Positions 1 to 8,573 of a DNA stretch of 64,000 nucleotides are shown here, one piece after another. The stretch is from Bacillota bacterium (GTDB lineage Bacteria > Bacillota > Clostridia > Acetivibrionales > DTU013). Below the pieces are notes generated by a model. That model had not been told where the DNA came from. It ran no database searches and worked only from the letters and a program-made list of their open reading frames with translations. The stretch covers positions 35,966 through 99,965 of the forward strand of contig JAEXNT010000074.1 of the NCBI GenBank assembly GCA_023439545.1. Reading direction: 5' to 3'. Position numbers and translations under genes: made by a program. Positions within the stretch are counted from its first letter, which is position 1; every line of letters starts with the position of its first letter.

Positions 1-1237
1 CGGCTTTTTCGTGCGTATCCGGATTAAAGAAATACAATGTGCCTTTGGAAGGTCTCAACAGCGATAAAATTAATCTTATAAAGGTGGTTTTGCCTTCTCC
101 GGACGCTCCGATCACTGCTGTGAATTCCCCGGGCTTTATATCGAAGCTAGCATTTTTCATAATAAAGGTTTCCTCGTCATATTTGAAATCCAACCCGTCT
201 GCATGAATTCCGGCGGAGCTCCACCCGAGCTTTTCCCCTTTAAAGTTTTCCTCCTCGAGATCATAAAGCTTTATAAGCCTTCCTGCGGATGCGTACATGA
301 CGATGATCTGCGGAATGGAATAGGCGAGCCCTATGAAAGGCCCCTGTATCTCTCCCACCAACTGGAGATAAACCGTTATGGTTCCAAAAGTGACCTTACC
401 GTTTGCCAGCTGTACGGACCCCCATAATACGGCAAGCAGGAATCCCAGCCAGTAACCCAACGCCAGTATTGCCGAAGATACCGCATTGATCCTGCTCCTC
501 TTTATAACCCAGCCAAGCTTTTGCCTTTGAAAGCCTGACAACACGGAGTTGTTTTCACTTTCCATACTGAAAGCTTTAACTATGGGCATGTTTTTCAAGC
601 ATTCCTGAATGAAGCCTCTTATTTTGCTCTCGGTCTCCTGGATTCTGAGATGGTATTCTGAGAGCTTTTTGCTGAAAAGCCTTGTGAATATGATGGATAC
701 AGGCCCTAATATAAAAGCAAAAAGGGCGAGCAGGGGATCGAACGCCAACAAAACCGCTATTGAAGCGCATAACGAAAAAAACAGGGAAATCATACCCGGA
801 ATGACAGAGGTGACGCCATTTACTACAGTATCGATATCACTTGTCATGCGTGTCAGCAAATCTCCGCTGTGATATTTGGCAAAATCAAGCCATTGGGACT
901 TCGAAAGCTTTTCGAAAAGCTTCTGCCTTAGCAGGTTTGACAAAGAGACCGAAATCTTTGAGGAATATACCGACATCGCAGACTGAAGTATGGTTTGTAA
1001 CAGCACTATCCCAATAATGGCAAGGCCTGATTGTATCAGCAGATCAATTTTGCCGTACTGTGCCGAATCGAAAAGCTTTTTTGATTCCAGGGCAACAAAA
1101 ACTGCTGTAAGTGAAGATATTACGCTAAATATGATCAATAGCAGAAGAGGCATGAAGGAGGACTTTGACTGACTTCCTATCCACCTTGTATATTTGATGA
1201 ATTTGTTGAAAATAATATCACCTTCCCCGGACAGCAC
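1..1237 (-). CDS. ABC exporter, fused permease and ATPase (partial)
   Basis: The translation, read off the reverse strand because the frame runs off the window edge, has about 300 N-terminal residues with several hydrophobic segments and an exporter-type core (SGDLLTRMTSDIDTV), then an ATPase domain with Walker A GASGEGKTT near codon 376. The rest of the ATPase domain lies outside the window. No C39 peptidase domain precedes the membrane part. It is the last visible gene of the RiPP-like operon and most likely exports the mature peptide; that role is inferred from context. Start is uncertain: GTG at 1237 overlaps the upstream gene by 20 nt and has no ribosome binding site, an ATT at 1213 sits 7 nt after GGGGAAGG and just past the upstream stop codon, and the first ATG is at 1153. 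Confidence 0.88.
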   Translation of the reverse strand, partial: MLSGEGDIIFNKFIKYTRWIGSQSKSSFMPLLLLIIFSVISSLTAVFVALESKKLFDSAQYGKIDLLIQSGLAIIGIVLLQTILQSAMSVYSSKISVSLSNLLRQKLFEKLSKSQWLDFAKYHSGDLLTRMTSDIDTVVNGVTSVIPGMISLFFSLCASIAVLLAFDPLLALFAFILGPVSIIFTRLFSKKLSEYHLRIQETESKIRGFIQECLKNMPIVKAFSMESENNSVLSGFQRQKLGWVIKRSRINAVSSAILALGYWLGFLLAVLWGSVQLANGKVTFGTITVYLQLVGEIQGPFIGLAYSIPQIIVMYASAGRLIKLYDLEEENFKGEKLGWSSAGIHADGLDFKYDEETFIMKNASFDIKPGEFTAVIGASGEGKTTFIRLILSLLRPSKGTLYFFNPDTHEKA

Positions 1238-1694
1238 CGTACAGCTTTTTTAAGAGTCTGTAAGGTTTGGACAGTATATATCTTGCGGGCAACCTAAGCC
1301 ACCATATCAAAGAAAGCGTTCTCCAAAGGATGCTTATAGGCGGAATTGACTTTTCCCCTCTCCATACATTGGTTACGACGGCAACCAATTGTTCCGGAAA
1401 CAACGGGCCTTCTGTCCAGAGCTGGGCGTCGCCCGCAATATAAAAACAATCCTCCCTTTTTCGTACGAGACGGTGAAGGATGTATTGCCCGTTTTCACGC
1501 TTTATTAAAATTATTTGTCCGAAATGCAGATCAGTGAAATCGGCGGCTGATAATTCCACACTGTCGGTATTCTCCCTGAGAAACGGCATCATACTGTCTC
1601 CGGTCACAGCCAGACGTACTTTCCGGTTGTTCTGCAAAAGCTCGCTGATTGCCGGGAATAGCTCGGCAGATTTTATGCTTTTTACCTTATGCAT
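1218..1694 (-). CDS. S24/S26-type serine peptidase of RiPP operon
   Basis: 158 residues. The N-terminal third contains GDSMMPFL, the serine-containing motif of signal peptidase and LexA-type serine-lysine peptidases. Next come GQIILIKRENG and ILHRL, which match the conserved lysine strand and the HR strand of the S26 fold, then AGDA. There is no clear N-terminal membrane anchor; the C-terminus has one hydrophobic stretch (WRTLSLIWWL). Members of this family occur in peptide-modification operons, where they are candidates for leader removal; here that is inference from position between the kinase and the exporter. It overlaps the upstream kinase gene by 13 nt, pointing to translational coupling. 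It could instead be a defective regulator-type S24 protein, but no DNA-binding domain is present. Confidence 0.8.
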   Translation of the reverse strand: MHKVKSIKSAELFPAISELLQNNRKVRLAVTGDSMMPFLRENTDSVELSAADFTDLHFGQIILIKRENGQYILHRLVRKREDCFYIAGDAQLWTEGPLFPEQLVAVVTNVWRGEKSIPPISILWRTLSLIWWLRLPARYILSKPYRLLKKLYGAVRGR

Positions 1695-2524
1695 TTACGT
1701 ACCAGCTCCGTTGCTTCACGATTAGGCCTGCATCTTAACAGATATTTCGGTACCATTTCAATTATTTTCTCAACACTTTCCAAAACGGCATCCATAAGTG
1801 CCGGGTTCTGGTAGGGCAAAAAAATTCTGGGGAGCAGAAGGGGAATGGCTTCCTCCTTTGTCAATTCCTTTATTGAATTTTTATTTGCCTGTTCCAGAAA
1901 CACGATCATCGACAGGGGCGAACTTAAAGGCGCCGCCTTGTTTTTAGCCCCGCTCCAGGGGGTACCGTAAATAGAGGCGCTATCGTTCTCCAATTTGATT
2001 ATCGGACAATCGTCGTTTATAATAACCGCTTTGTAATATTTTTTCCACATGGCGGTATGCGTCGATTTTCCCGTGCCTGAAGGAGCCGTAAAGGCAATTC
2101 CCTTACCGGCGTAGGATAGGGAGGATGCATGGAGTACAAATCCCCCGTGTCCGATTATTTTGTTACTGATAATATAACTACCCAGAAAATAACAGAATGC
2201 CTTTTCGGCATTTGTTCCTTCAGGGTAAAGTATCGTTATATTCGACCACCCGGATCTGGCTTCGATTACATATTCCGTTCTTCCGGTCTCCTTGAGGAAA
2301 ACATACGTGACAGTCATTTCGTTTGTATGTTCCACATACCATGATATTCCATCGTTTTCAAGCGCAGAATATTTCGGGGCAGCAAAATAACCGGAGGCAC
2401 GAAACTTTACTTCGATGTCCGGTTTTTCGTTGAAATACTTCTCAAAAGACTTCAGTCTTTTGAAGCTGCTGGTGTTGTTATGTATGATTCCGATTTTAAG
2501 GCCTGCAATTTCATACTGCAGCAT
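1682..2524 (-). CDS. HprK-like P-loop kinase of RiPP operon
   Basis: 280 residues. A Walker A motif APSGTGKST lies near residue 148, followed by an acidic strand (INDDCPII) and a small-residue loop (GTPWSGAKN), the pattern of HPr kinase/phosphorylase-like P-loop proteins. True HprK has an N-terminal DRTGG-type domain and a different signature; here residues 1-120 form an unrelated beta-rich domain, so this is the HprK-related group found in peptide-modification and lasso-peptide clusters. In paeninodin-type lasso clusters a homologue phosphorylates a serine of the precursor; whether this one does so is inference. The serines at 24, 27, 32, 40 and 53 of the neighbouring precursor are possible targets. 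GGAGG lies about 12 nt before the ATG, somewhat far. Confidence 0.8.
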   Translation of the reverse strand: MLQYEIAGLKIGIIHNNTSSFKRLKSFEKYFNEKPDIEVKFRASGYFAAPKYSALENDGISWYVEHTNEMTVTYVFLKETGRTEYVIEARSGWSNITILYPEGTNAEKAFCYFLGSYIISNKIIGHGGFVLHASSLSYAGKGIAFTAPSGTGKSTHTAMWKKYYKAVIINDDCPIIKLENDSASIYGTPWSGAKNKAAPLSSPLSMIVFLEQANKNSIKELTKEEAIPLLLPRIFLPYQNPALMDAVLESVEKIIEMVPKYLLRCRPNREATELVRKCIR

Positions 2525-2558
2525 TTATCTTTAGTACCTCCGGAAGCTCAGGGTAGTA

Positions 2559-2756
2559 TTATCTGCAGAACCAAAGGATAATGTGCTTTGGCATGCAGGA
2601 ATATCCCCACGCGTAGTGACGGTCGCACATACAGCCTGAAAAACCATGTGGTTTACCACCACTACAGCAGCCGGTACTTCCGCCGGATTCACACGCCAGT
2701 CTTTCCTCCGGCTTCAGTTCGATGAACTCGATAGTCGGTTTGGTATAAGCTTTCAT
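2559..2756 (-). CDS. RiPP precursor peptide, seven-cysteine core
   Basis: 65 residues. The start is fixed by GGGAGGT placed 7 nt before the ATG; an upstream in-frame ATG would add ten residues but lacks a site. The first 21 residues look like a leader: MKAYTKPTIEFIELKPEER, with alternating hydrophobic and acidic residues of the sort bound by PqqD-like proteins, ending in LA. The remaining 44 residues are rich in Gly and Cys, with Cys at 22, 30, 31, 42, 44, 54 and 64, and aromatic residues between. It lies directly after the radical SAM gene and before the kinase. A cysteine-rich core next to a SPASM-type maturase suggests thioether crosslinks (sactipeptide or ranthipeptide type), but I do not recognise the exact family. 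Confidence 0.8.
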   Translation of the reverse strand: MKAYTKPTIEFIELKPEERLACESGGSTGCCSGGKPHGFSGCMCDRHYAWGYSCMPKHIILWFCR

Positions 2757-2815
2757 ATAGTGACCTCCCAGTAAATACATCAGCACTAAACATAAAATCT
2801 ACTTTTTTCCCACTT

Positions 2816-3928
2816 TTATAGATCTGAAAAAGTTTCCTTTGATAAATGGGCTATTTTACAAAGATATTCAGCAGGCCGGTCATAGCGGCCGGTTTCGCCT
2901 TTCAGCTTTGCCGGACATACCAGGCACTGCTCTGCAACTTTGCATTTCCAGCATTCCTTACATACCGGTATGTTTTTACATCCCTCGTTCAAACTGTGCC
3001 ACGCATTCAGGAAACCTGCTTTCAAAGGATATGCTACAGGCTCTTCCATGGCGCCGCAAGGGAGCATTCTGCCATCCCAGGTGATCCAGAAATTACTGCT
3101 GCCGGCATTGCAGCTGAATGCGCTTTGGTTTCTATCCCGATCAGGCGGCACGCTGCTCAATTCCTGAACAAGCTTTCTGCCGCAGTCTGATGGCTCGGGT
3201 AGTTTTTTACCTTCGAAATAAATTCGTGACAATCTTTTGTTTGTTTCAAAGATATTTTTGTGGTATTCCACAAATTTGTCGGGAGTGAGTCTGCAGGCAT
3301 TCGCCGCATTTGATGAGTCTCTCGCGGGATACAGATAATCGACGACGCCGAAGGGAACTCCGCGTTTGTACGAAAATTCCGCCATGGCTTCATAATCATC
3401 CATATTTTCGTTTATCATAGTAGTTTTCAGCTCGATGTTTATGCCCTCTGCAATAAGCAAATCTATTGCATTGACAACCTTGTCATAAGCTGCGGCATTT
3501 CCGTTGACTTTATCATAGGTTTCTGCGGAGGCTCCGTAAAGTGTTATTTCCATTATGGTAGGAGGGAGCCTTCCCAGCCATTTTGCCGTATTACTGTCTA
3601 CCAGCGAAGCATTGGAAAACAAAGTGACCTTGAAGCCCATTTTTGCTACGTTTTCGTATATCTCCCTGAAATCCCTGCGCAGGAATATCTCTCCGCCTGT
3701 CATTATCAGACTCAGCATTCCTGCGTCCCTGGCGTCTGACGCAAGCTTTATCCACTGGTCTGTGGTAAGCTCATCCGCAGTCGGACATTCATTCTTTTTA
3801 TGTATGTAACACATCCGGCAGTCGAAGTTGCATCTTGCTGTAAGTTCGAATGCCCCATTCAGAGGTATCCTTTTAATGCTGGCTTGTCTGGACAGCTTTT
3901 CGATCAAGAGATCATATGTGGTATACAT
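2816..3928 (-). CDS. radical SAM/SPASM peptide maturase
   Basis: 370 residues. CNFDCRMC at residues 33-40 is the CX3CX2C site for the SAM-binding [4Fe-4S] cluster, and TGGE follows as the SAM amino-group motif. The C-terminal third carries a cysteine-rich SPASM domain: CNAGSSNFWITWDGRMLPCG, then VCKECWKCKVAEQCLVC and a final YLC, enough to bind auxiliary clusters. This architecture is shared by anaerobic sulfatase maturases, PqqE and the maturases of sactipeptides and ranthipeptides. Its ATG overlaps the stop codon of the PqqD-like gene (TAATG), so the two are coupled. With a Cys-rich peptide gene 59 nt downstream, thioether formation on that peptide is the likely job; the chemistry itself is not visible in the sequence. 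Confidence 0.92.
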   Translation of the reverse strand: MYTTYDLLIEKLSRQASIKRIPLNGAFELTARCNFDCRMCYIHKKNECPTADELTTDQWIKLASDARDAGMLSLIMTGGEIFLRRDFREIYENVAKMGFKVTLFSNASLVDSNTAKWLGRLPPTIMEITLYGASAETYDKVNGNAAAYDKVVNAIDLLIAEGINIELKTTMINENMDDYEAMAEFSYKRGVPFGVVDYLYPARDSSNAANACRLTPDKFVEYHKNIFETNKRLSRIYFEGKKLPEPSDCGRKLVQELSSVPPDRDRNQSAFSCNAGSSNFWITWDGRMLPCGAMEEPVAYPLKAGFLNAWHSLNEGCKNIPVCKECWKCKVAEQCLVCPAKLKGETGRYDRPAEYLCKIAHLSKETFSDL

Positions 3929-4191
3929 TATTGCAAAAGCCCCTTCTCCATCAATTGTCCTACAAACTCCTGAATATCGGCTTTTGCAGTCTCTTCATCT
4001 ATATCGTATTCCGACAGGAGCCCGGAAAGCAGTTCGTCCATTTCGGCTCCTTCAGCCAGTTTCTTCCACAGGAATGCACCGCTTTCATTGAGGTTCATCA
4101 AACCATTGAACTCAACAACCATTTCAGCAACGGGTACAATGATCCAGGAGCCGGCTATTTCACGTAATATAAGGTTGTCTTTGACCTTCAT
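3928..4191 (-). CDS. PqqD-like RiPP recognition protein
   Basis: 87 residues, the usual size of PqqD-type proteins. The sequence has the winged-helix RRE pattern: an N-terminal strand (LILREIAGSWIIVP), the FNGLMNLNESGAFLWKKL block typical of the family, then an acidic helical second half ending in FVGQLMEKGLL. PqqD-like proteins hold the leader peptide for the radical SAM enzyme. It is the first gene of the operon, with GGAGGGG just before its ATG and a good promoter 39-67 nt upstream. Its stop codon overlaps the maturase start. Confidence 0.88.
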   Translation of the reverse strand: MKVKDNLILREIAGSWIIVPVAEMVVEFNGLMNLNESGAFLWKKLAEGAEMDELLSGLLSEYDIDEETAKADIQEFVGQLMEKGLLQ

Positions 4192-4229
4192 TGCCCCTCC
4201 GCTTTTGTTTTAAATACAATAATAATAAA

Positions 4230-4258
4230 ATTATATAATATTTTTCCATAAATATCAA
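4230..4258 (-). promoter_or_regulatory. promoter of the RiPP-like operon
   Basis: On the minus strand TTGATA (4258-4253) and TATAAT (4235-4230) are separated by 17 nt, a near-consensus sigma-A promoter. The -10 box ends 38 nt before the ATG of the PqqD-like gene. It lies back to back with the galE promoter in a very AT-rich intergenic region. Confidence 0.65.
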
Positions 4259-4335
4259 TTAAAAAATACAAAATAATATTTACGTAAACTGTTTATTGCA
4301 GGAAAGCCTGGAAATTAGGACTTTTCAGGAACTTC

Positions 4336-4363
4336 TTGTTTTTATTTGAAAATTTTATATAAT
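4336..4363 (+). promoter_or_regulatory. galE promoter
   Basis: TTGTTT (4336-4341) and TATAAT (4358-4363) with a 16-nt spacer lie 67 nt upstream of the galE start codon. The -10 is perfect; the -35 is weaker. Confidence 0.5.
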
Positions 4364-4430
4364 GGATTAGGCGACATATTATTATTGTCAGGAGTATCGG
4401 TCGATCATTTTGACATGGGAGGGAAAGCTA

Positions 4431-5444
4431 ATGGCCATACTTGTTACCGGAGGCGCGGGATATATCGGCAGCCATACCTGCGTACAGCTGTTGGAGGCCG
4501 GATACGAGATCGTTATCCTCGACAATTTCTCAAACAGTAAACCGGTAGTGATTAAAAGGATAAAGGAAATAACCGGCAGGAACTTCGATACGGTCACAGG
4601 CGACATGCTGGACAGAAGACTTCTTGATAATATTTTCTCGGCATACCGCATCGATTCAGTTATACATTTTGCCGGATTGAAATCTGTTCCCGAATCGGTA
4701 GGGATACCGCTGAACTATTTTCATAACAACGTTTCCGGTTCGATAAATCTATTTGAGTCCATGAAAGAGCATGGTGTCAGGAATATTGTGTTCAGTTCAT
4801 CTGCTACGGTTTACGGAACTACGGACAAAATGCCGATTACCGAGGAAGCTCCGTTGGGCGTTACCAACCCCTACGGGCGGACAAAGCTGATGATAGAAGA
4901 TATTCTGCGCGATATGTATATATCGGACAACAGCTGGAACATAATACTCCTGAGATATTTCAACCCTGTCGGTGCGCATCGCAGCGGACTGATAGGCGAG
5001 GATCCGAACGGAATCCCCAATAATCTCGTGCCTTACATATCCCGGGTTGCAGCTGGAAAGCTGAAGGAGCTCAGCGTTTGCGGTACGGATTATCCTACAA
5101 GGGATGGCACGGGCATAAGAGATTACATCCATGTTGTCGATTTAGCGGACGGCCATCTGAAAGCTATCGAGAAACTGGCGAAAAAACCCGGAATTGCTGT
5201 CTACAACCTCGGAACAGGCAGGGGAATGAGCGTACTGGAAATGGTTGACGCGTTTGCCAAAACTGCAGGCAGGAAGATCCCTTATGTAGTCAAGGATAAA
5301 AGGCCGGGAGATGTCGCGGAATGTTATTCGGATCCTTCCAAGGCCGAGAGAGAGCTTGGCTGGAGGGCTGTCAGGGATATAAACGATATGTGCAGGGACA
5401 CCTGGAACTGGCAGATGAAAAATCCGGATGGTTATGTCGACTGA
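4431..5444 (+). CDS. galE: UDP-glucose 4-epimerase
   Basis: 337 residues, normal for GalE, which interconverts UDP-glucose and UDP-galactose with bound NAD. The Rossmann glycine motif GGAGYIGSH is at residues 7-15, the catalytic SSSATVYG serine/threonine region follows, and the YGRTK motif gives the Tyr-Lys pair of short-chain dehydrogenases. RYFNPVGAH and GTGRGMSVLEM are family-typical. The ATG at 4431 was chosen because GGGAGGG sits 7 nt before it; a TTG at 4410 is in frame but lacks a site. It is transcribed alone, divergently from the RiPP-like operon. Confidence 0.95.
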   Translation: MAILVTGGAGYIGSHTCVQLLEAGYEIVILDNFSNSKPVVIKRIKEITGRNFDTVTGDMLDRRLLDNIFSAYRIDSVIHFAGLKSVPESVGIPLNYFHNNVSGSINLFESMKEHGVRNIVFSSSATVYGTTDKMPITEEAPLGVTNPYGRTKLMIEDILRDMYISDNSWNIILLRYFNPVGAHRSGLIGEDPNGIPNNLVPYISRVAAGKLKELSVCGTDYPTRDGTGIRDYIHVVDLADGHLKAIEKLAKKPGIAVYNLGTGRGMSVLEMVDAFAKTAGRKIPYVVKDKRPGDVAECYSDPSKAERELGWRAVRDINDMCRDTWNWQMKNPDGYVD

Positions 5445-5486
5445 TTACTTGCGCTTAACTATGATTTTTATTATGGCATGACTCTA

Positions 5487-5516
5487 TTGACTTTATTTTG
5501 AAGTATAATATATAAT
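5487..5516 (+). promoter_or_regulatory. rpsU promoter
   Basis: TTGACT (5487-5492) and TATAAT (5511-5516) with an 18-nt spacer. A second TATAAT at 5504-5509 lies too close to this -35. The start codon of rpsU is 100 nt downstream. Confidence 0.5.
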
Positions 5517-5615
5517 ATACTGTGTGCTACACATAGCTTGATTCCCACAAGTAGTTGAAGCAATGGACGCAGCTTATTCATGGCACAATTGCTACCATCG
5601 GAGGGAGGGAAATAC

Positions 5616-5792
5616 ATGTCTGAAGTTCGGGTAAAAGAAAATGAGTCTCTCGACAGTGCACTAAAGAGATTTAAACGTCAGTGCGCTAAAGCAGGCGTTC
5701 TGGCTGAAGTTAGAAAAAGAGAGCATTATGAAAAGCCGAGTGTTAGAAGGAAGAAAAAGTCTGAAGCGGCTAGAAAGAGGAAGTTTAAATAA
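5616..5792 (+). CDS. rpsU: 30S ribosomal protein S21
   Basis: 58 residues, the standard length for bS21. The sequence SEVRVKENESLDSALKRFKR and the basic tail RRKKKSEAARKRKFK are diagnostic. The protein belongs to the small ribosomal subunit platform and helps pair mRNA leaders with 16S rRNA. The ATG at 5616 has GGAGGGAGGG 5-14 nt upstream; the in-frame ATG at 5580 lacks a site. yqeY follows after 81 nt, the common rpsU-yqeY pair of Firmicutes. Confidence 0.97.
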   Translation: MSEVRVKENESLDSALKRFKRQCAKAGVLAEVRKREHYEKPSVRRKKKSEAARKRKFK

Positions 5793-5873
5793 GCTTCCTG
5801 CTTGAAGGCCGTTCAGGCACGGTTTTAATTCGGCAAACAGCTCAGTATCGATAAGTCACAGGGAGGCTTGGAA

Positions 5874-6317
5874 ATGTCCCTAAAGGAACAGTTGCTTGAA
5901 GATATGAAAACAGCCATGAAGGAAAAGGACGCCATCAGGAAGGATACGATCCAGATGGCAAGGGCTGGGGTTCTTCAGGTAGAAAAAGACAACAGGATAA
6001 CTCTCGACGATGATGGAGTAATAGAGGTCATAGCAAAAGAACTGAAAAAGAGAAGGGATGTTCTGCCGGAGTATGAAAAAAGCGGCAGGAATGACCTGAT
6101 CGAAGGTTTGAAAGCCGAAATGGACATTTTACTCAAGTATCTGCCTCAGCAATTATCCGAGCAGGAGCTCGAAGTTATTGTAAAACAGGCGGTCGAGGAG
6201 ACCGGAGCTTCTTCGGCGAAGGATATGGGCAAAGTCATGCAGGTAGTGTTGCCCAAGGTAAAAGGCAAGGCAGACGGTAAAATGATCAATGTGATTGTCA
6301 AGAAAATATTGGGATAA
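5874..6317 (+). CDS. yqeY: GatB/YqeY domain protein
   Basis: 147 residues. The sequence MSLKEQLLEDMKTAMKEKD at the start, the KKRRDVLPEYEKSGR region and the C-terminal DMGKVMQVVLPKVKGKADG match the YqeY family, which is homologous to the C-terminal helical domain of the GatB subunit of Asp/Glu-tRNA amidotransferase. Its cellular role is not established; tRNA-linked activity is assumed from the homology. GGGAGG is 7 nt before the ATG at 5874. It is co-transcribed with rpsU and ends at a clear terminator. Confidence 0.93.
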   Translation: MSLKEQLLEDMKTAMKEKDAIRKDTIQMARAGVLQVEKDNRITLDDDGVIEVIAKELKKRRDVLPEYEKSGRNDLIEGLKAEMDILLKYLPQQLSEQELEVIVKQAVEETGASSAKDMGKVMQVVLPKVKGKADGKMINVIVKKILG

Positions 6318-6332
6318 ATAAGTAAATGAAGA

Positions 6333-6359
6333 AAGCTCGATGTAAATCGGGCTTTTTTT
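6333..6359 (+). terminator. terminator of rpsU-yqeY
   Basis: AGCTCGAT and ATCGGGCT form an 8-bp stem with one G-U pair and a three- to four-base loop, followed by seven T residues. Confidence 0.75.
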
Positions 6360-6374
6360 GTAGGTATCGGAGAT

Positions 6375-8501
6375 GTGAATTTGCTGAAAAAACTATGGGT
6401 CTACAGAAATGTCGATGAGAAGGCCGTTGGAAAACTTGCGGAGGATGCCGGTATTTCCATGCTGCTTGCCAAGGTATTCATAAGCAGGGGAATCGATGAC
6501 CGCGATTATGTCAGGTCATTCCTGAGACTCGATATATCGCAGCTGCATGATCCGTTCCTGATGGACGGCATGGAAGCTGCTGCGGACAGGATCCTTCCGG
6601 CGGCGGAAAAGCATGAAAGCATACTTATTTACGGCGATTATGACGTGGACGGCGTCATAAGCACGTCCATACTGTATCGATATTTGTGTTCCCTGGGCGC
6701 TGATGTGCAATATTACATACCCGACCGCATGGAAGACGGTTATGGCCTTACGATGCCGGTTGTCGATAAAATAAAGGGATTGAATGTGTCCCTCATGATA
6801 ACGGTCGACTGCGGCATAACTTCCGCCGAAGAAGTGAAATGCCTTCAGGAAAGCGGCATACAGGTAATCGTAACCGATCATCACGAATGCAAGGAAACGC
6901 TTCCGGACGCTTTGGCCGTCATAAATCCGCACAAGCCGGGCTGCAGTTACCCGTTCAAGGAGCTTTGCGGCGCAGGGGTCGCGCTTAAACTCGTCCAGGC
7001 GCTCTGTCTCAAATCCGGACGTGGCACGGATTTTCAGGAATACCTCGATCTGGCGGCGATGGCAACTATTGCCGATGTTGTTCCTCTTTTAGGGGAGAAC
7101 CGCATTATCGCCGGATTCGGAACGAAAAAGATGCCGACGTCTGATAATCAGGGGCTTAGAGCCCTGATTACGGTAGCCGGCTTTTCCGATAAGCCGATTA
7201 CGTCCTATAACGTGGCGTTCGGTCTGGCTCCAAGAGTCAATGCAGCCGGTAGGCTGGGAAGCGCGACAAGGGGCGTAAGGCTATTTACGACTGAGGACAG
7301 AGTTCTGGCTGAAGTACTTGCCGGAGAGCTTGAAGAGGAGAACAGAAAGCGCCAGGATACGGAGAACAGGATACTGGATGAAGCCGCCGCATATGTGGAG
7401 ACAAACCTGGACGCCGTTAACGATAAGGTGCTGGTGGTTTGCGGAGAAGGCTGGCATCATGGAGTTATAGGCATTGTAGCCTCAAAGCTGCTGGACCGTT
7501 ACAACAGACCCTGCATAGTCATATCCGTTGTTGAAGGGGTCGGAAAGGGTTCGGCCAGAAGCATAAAGAGCTTTAATATCTTTAAAGCGCTGAATTTCTG
7601 CGCCGATTTGCTGGACAGGTTCGGAGGCCATGAAATGGCTGCCGGCATAACGATAAACGCGGATAAATTGGGTGAATTCAGGACACGTATCAATGCGTAC
7701 GCGGACAGTGTGCTGACAGATGCGGATATGACGCCTTGTATCAGGCTGGACACCTTCCTGGAGCGAGGCGATATTACGCAGGAAAGCGTGAAGGAACTGG
7801 AGGACATGGCCCCTTTTGGAGAAGGCAATCCCAACCCTGTATTCGGTTACAGGGCTTTGAACGTTAGCGACGCAAGGACGCTCAGCGGTGGAAAGCACTT
7901 GAAACTAAGGCTTGCAGACGGCAGCCTTTCGACGGATGCGGTGGGCTTCAGCCTCGGTGAACTGGCGGATGCCTGTCCTGCGGGAGAGAAGGTGGATATA
8001 GCTTTTACCCCCGAGATAAACAGGTGGAACGGCAGCGAAAGACTCCAGTTGAATTTACGGGACGTAAGACCTTGCGTTTATGCCGATCTCGACAAATATA
8101 TTGTTTTTGGCAAGCCAAATGACTATAATGAATATATTAATCTGAAGGAAATGGTCATTCTCAAGGAACTGAACTTTTTGGACACGGCTGAGATGATTCC
8201 CGAAAGAAATGAGTTCGAGGCGGTTTATAGATACGTAAAAGGTTTTGCGAGGCTCAGGCAGAATGCAATCGAGTTTCCTGACCTGTTTTCAGTCAGCGCA
8301 CAGATATCGGAAAAATTCAATGTAAAGACGAATTTTTTCAAGCTGAAAAGGATACTGGAAATTTTTGACGAACTGGGGCTTGTGAGATTGGAGCCTTTGG
8401 GCAGGAATTCAGCAGCCGTAGGCTTTATTGAAAGCAAGGGCAGGGTCGACCTTGATGCATCCAGGTTGTATACCGAACTTCAACGGCTGAGGGAAGCTTA
8501 A
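6375..8501 (+). CDS. recJ: single-stranded-DNA exonuclease RecJ
   Basis: 708 residues. RecJ degrades single-stranded DNA 5' to 3' in recombination and mismatch repair. The DHH phosphoesterase motifs are present: DYDVDGV near residue 90, DCGITS near 140 and DHHE near 160. A DHHA1 domain with GWHHGVIGIVASKL and FGGHEMAAG follows, then an OB-like region (MAPFGEGNPNPVF). The C-terminal 150 residues after the OB part form an extension of the kind seen in Firmicutes RecJ. The start is GTG at 6375; an ATG two bases earlier is out of frame and hits a stop at once. It leads the recJ-apt-relA run typical of Clostridia. Confidence 0.95.
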   Translation: MNLLKKLWVYRNVDEKAVGKLAEDAGISMLLAKVFISRGIDDRDYVRSFLRLDISQLHDPFLMDGMEAAADRILPAAEKHESILIYGDYDVDGVISTSILYRYLCSLGADVQYYIPDRMEDGYGLTMPVVDKIKGLNVSLMITVDCGITSAEEVKCLQESGIQVIVTDHHECKETLPDALAVINPHKPGCSYPFKELCGAGVALKLVQALCLKSGRGTDFQEYLDLAAMATIADVVPLLGENRIIAGFGTKKMPTSDNQGLRALITVAGFSDKPITSYNVAFGLAPRVNAAGRLGSATRGVRLFTTEDRVLAEVLAGELEEENRKRQDTENRILDEAAAYVETNLDAVNDKVLVVCGEGWHHGVIGIVASKLLDRYNRPCIVISVVEGVGKGSARSIKSFNIFKALNFCADLLDRFGGHEMAAGITINADKLGEFRTRINAYADSVLTDADMTPCIRLDTFLERGDITQESVKELEDMAPFGEGNPNPVFGYRALNVSDARTLSGGKHLKLRLADGSLSTDAVGFSLGELADACPAGEKVDIAFTPEINRWNGSERLQLNLRDVRPCVYADLDKYIVFGKPNDYNEYINLKEMVILKELNFLDTAEMIPERNEFEAVYRYVKGFARLRQNAIEFPDLFSVSAQISEKFNVKTNFFKLKRILEIFDELGLVRLEPLGRNSAAVGFIESKGRVDLDASRLYTELQRLREA

Positions 8502-8573
8502 TTATCCGCTGATAAACGTATAGAACGGGGAAGCATCCTGTAGGATAATTATCCTGAAAGCTATTCATATGTA

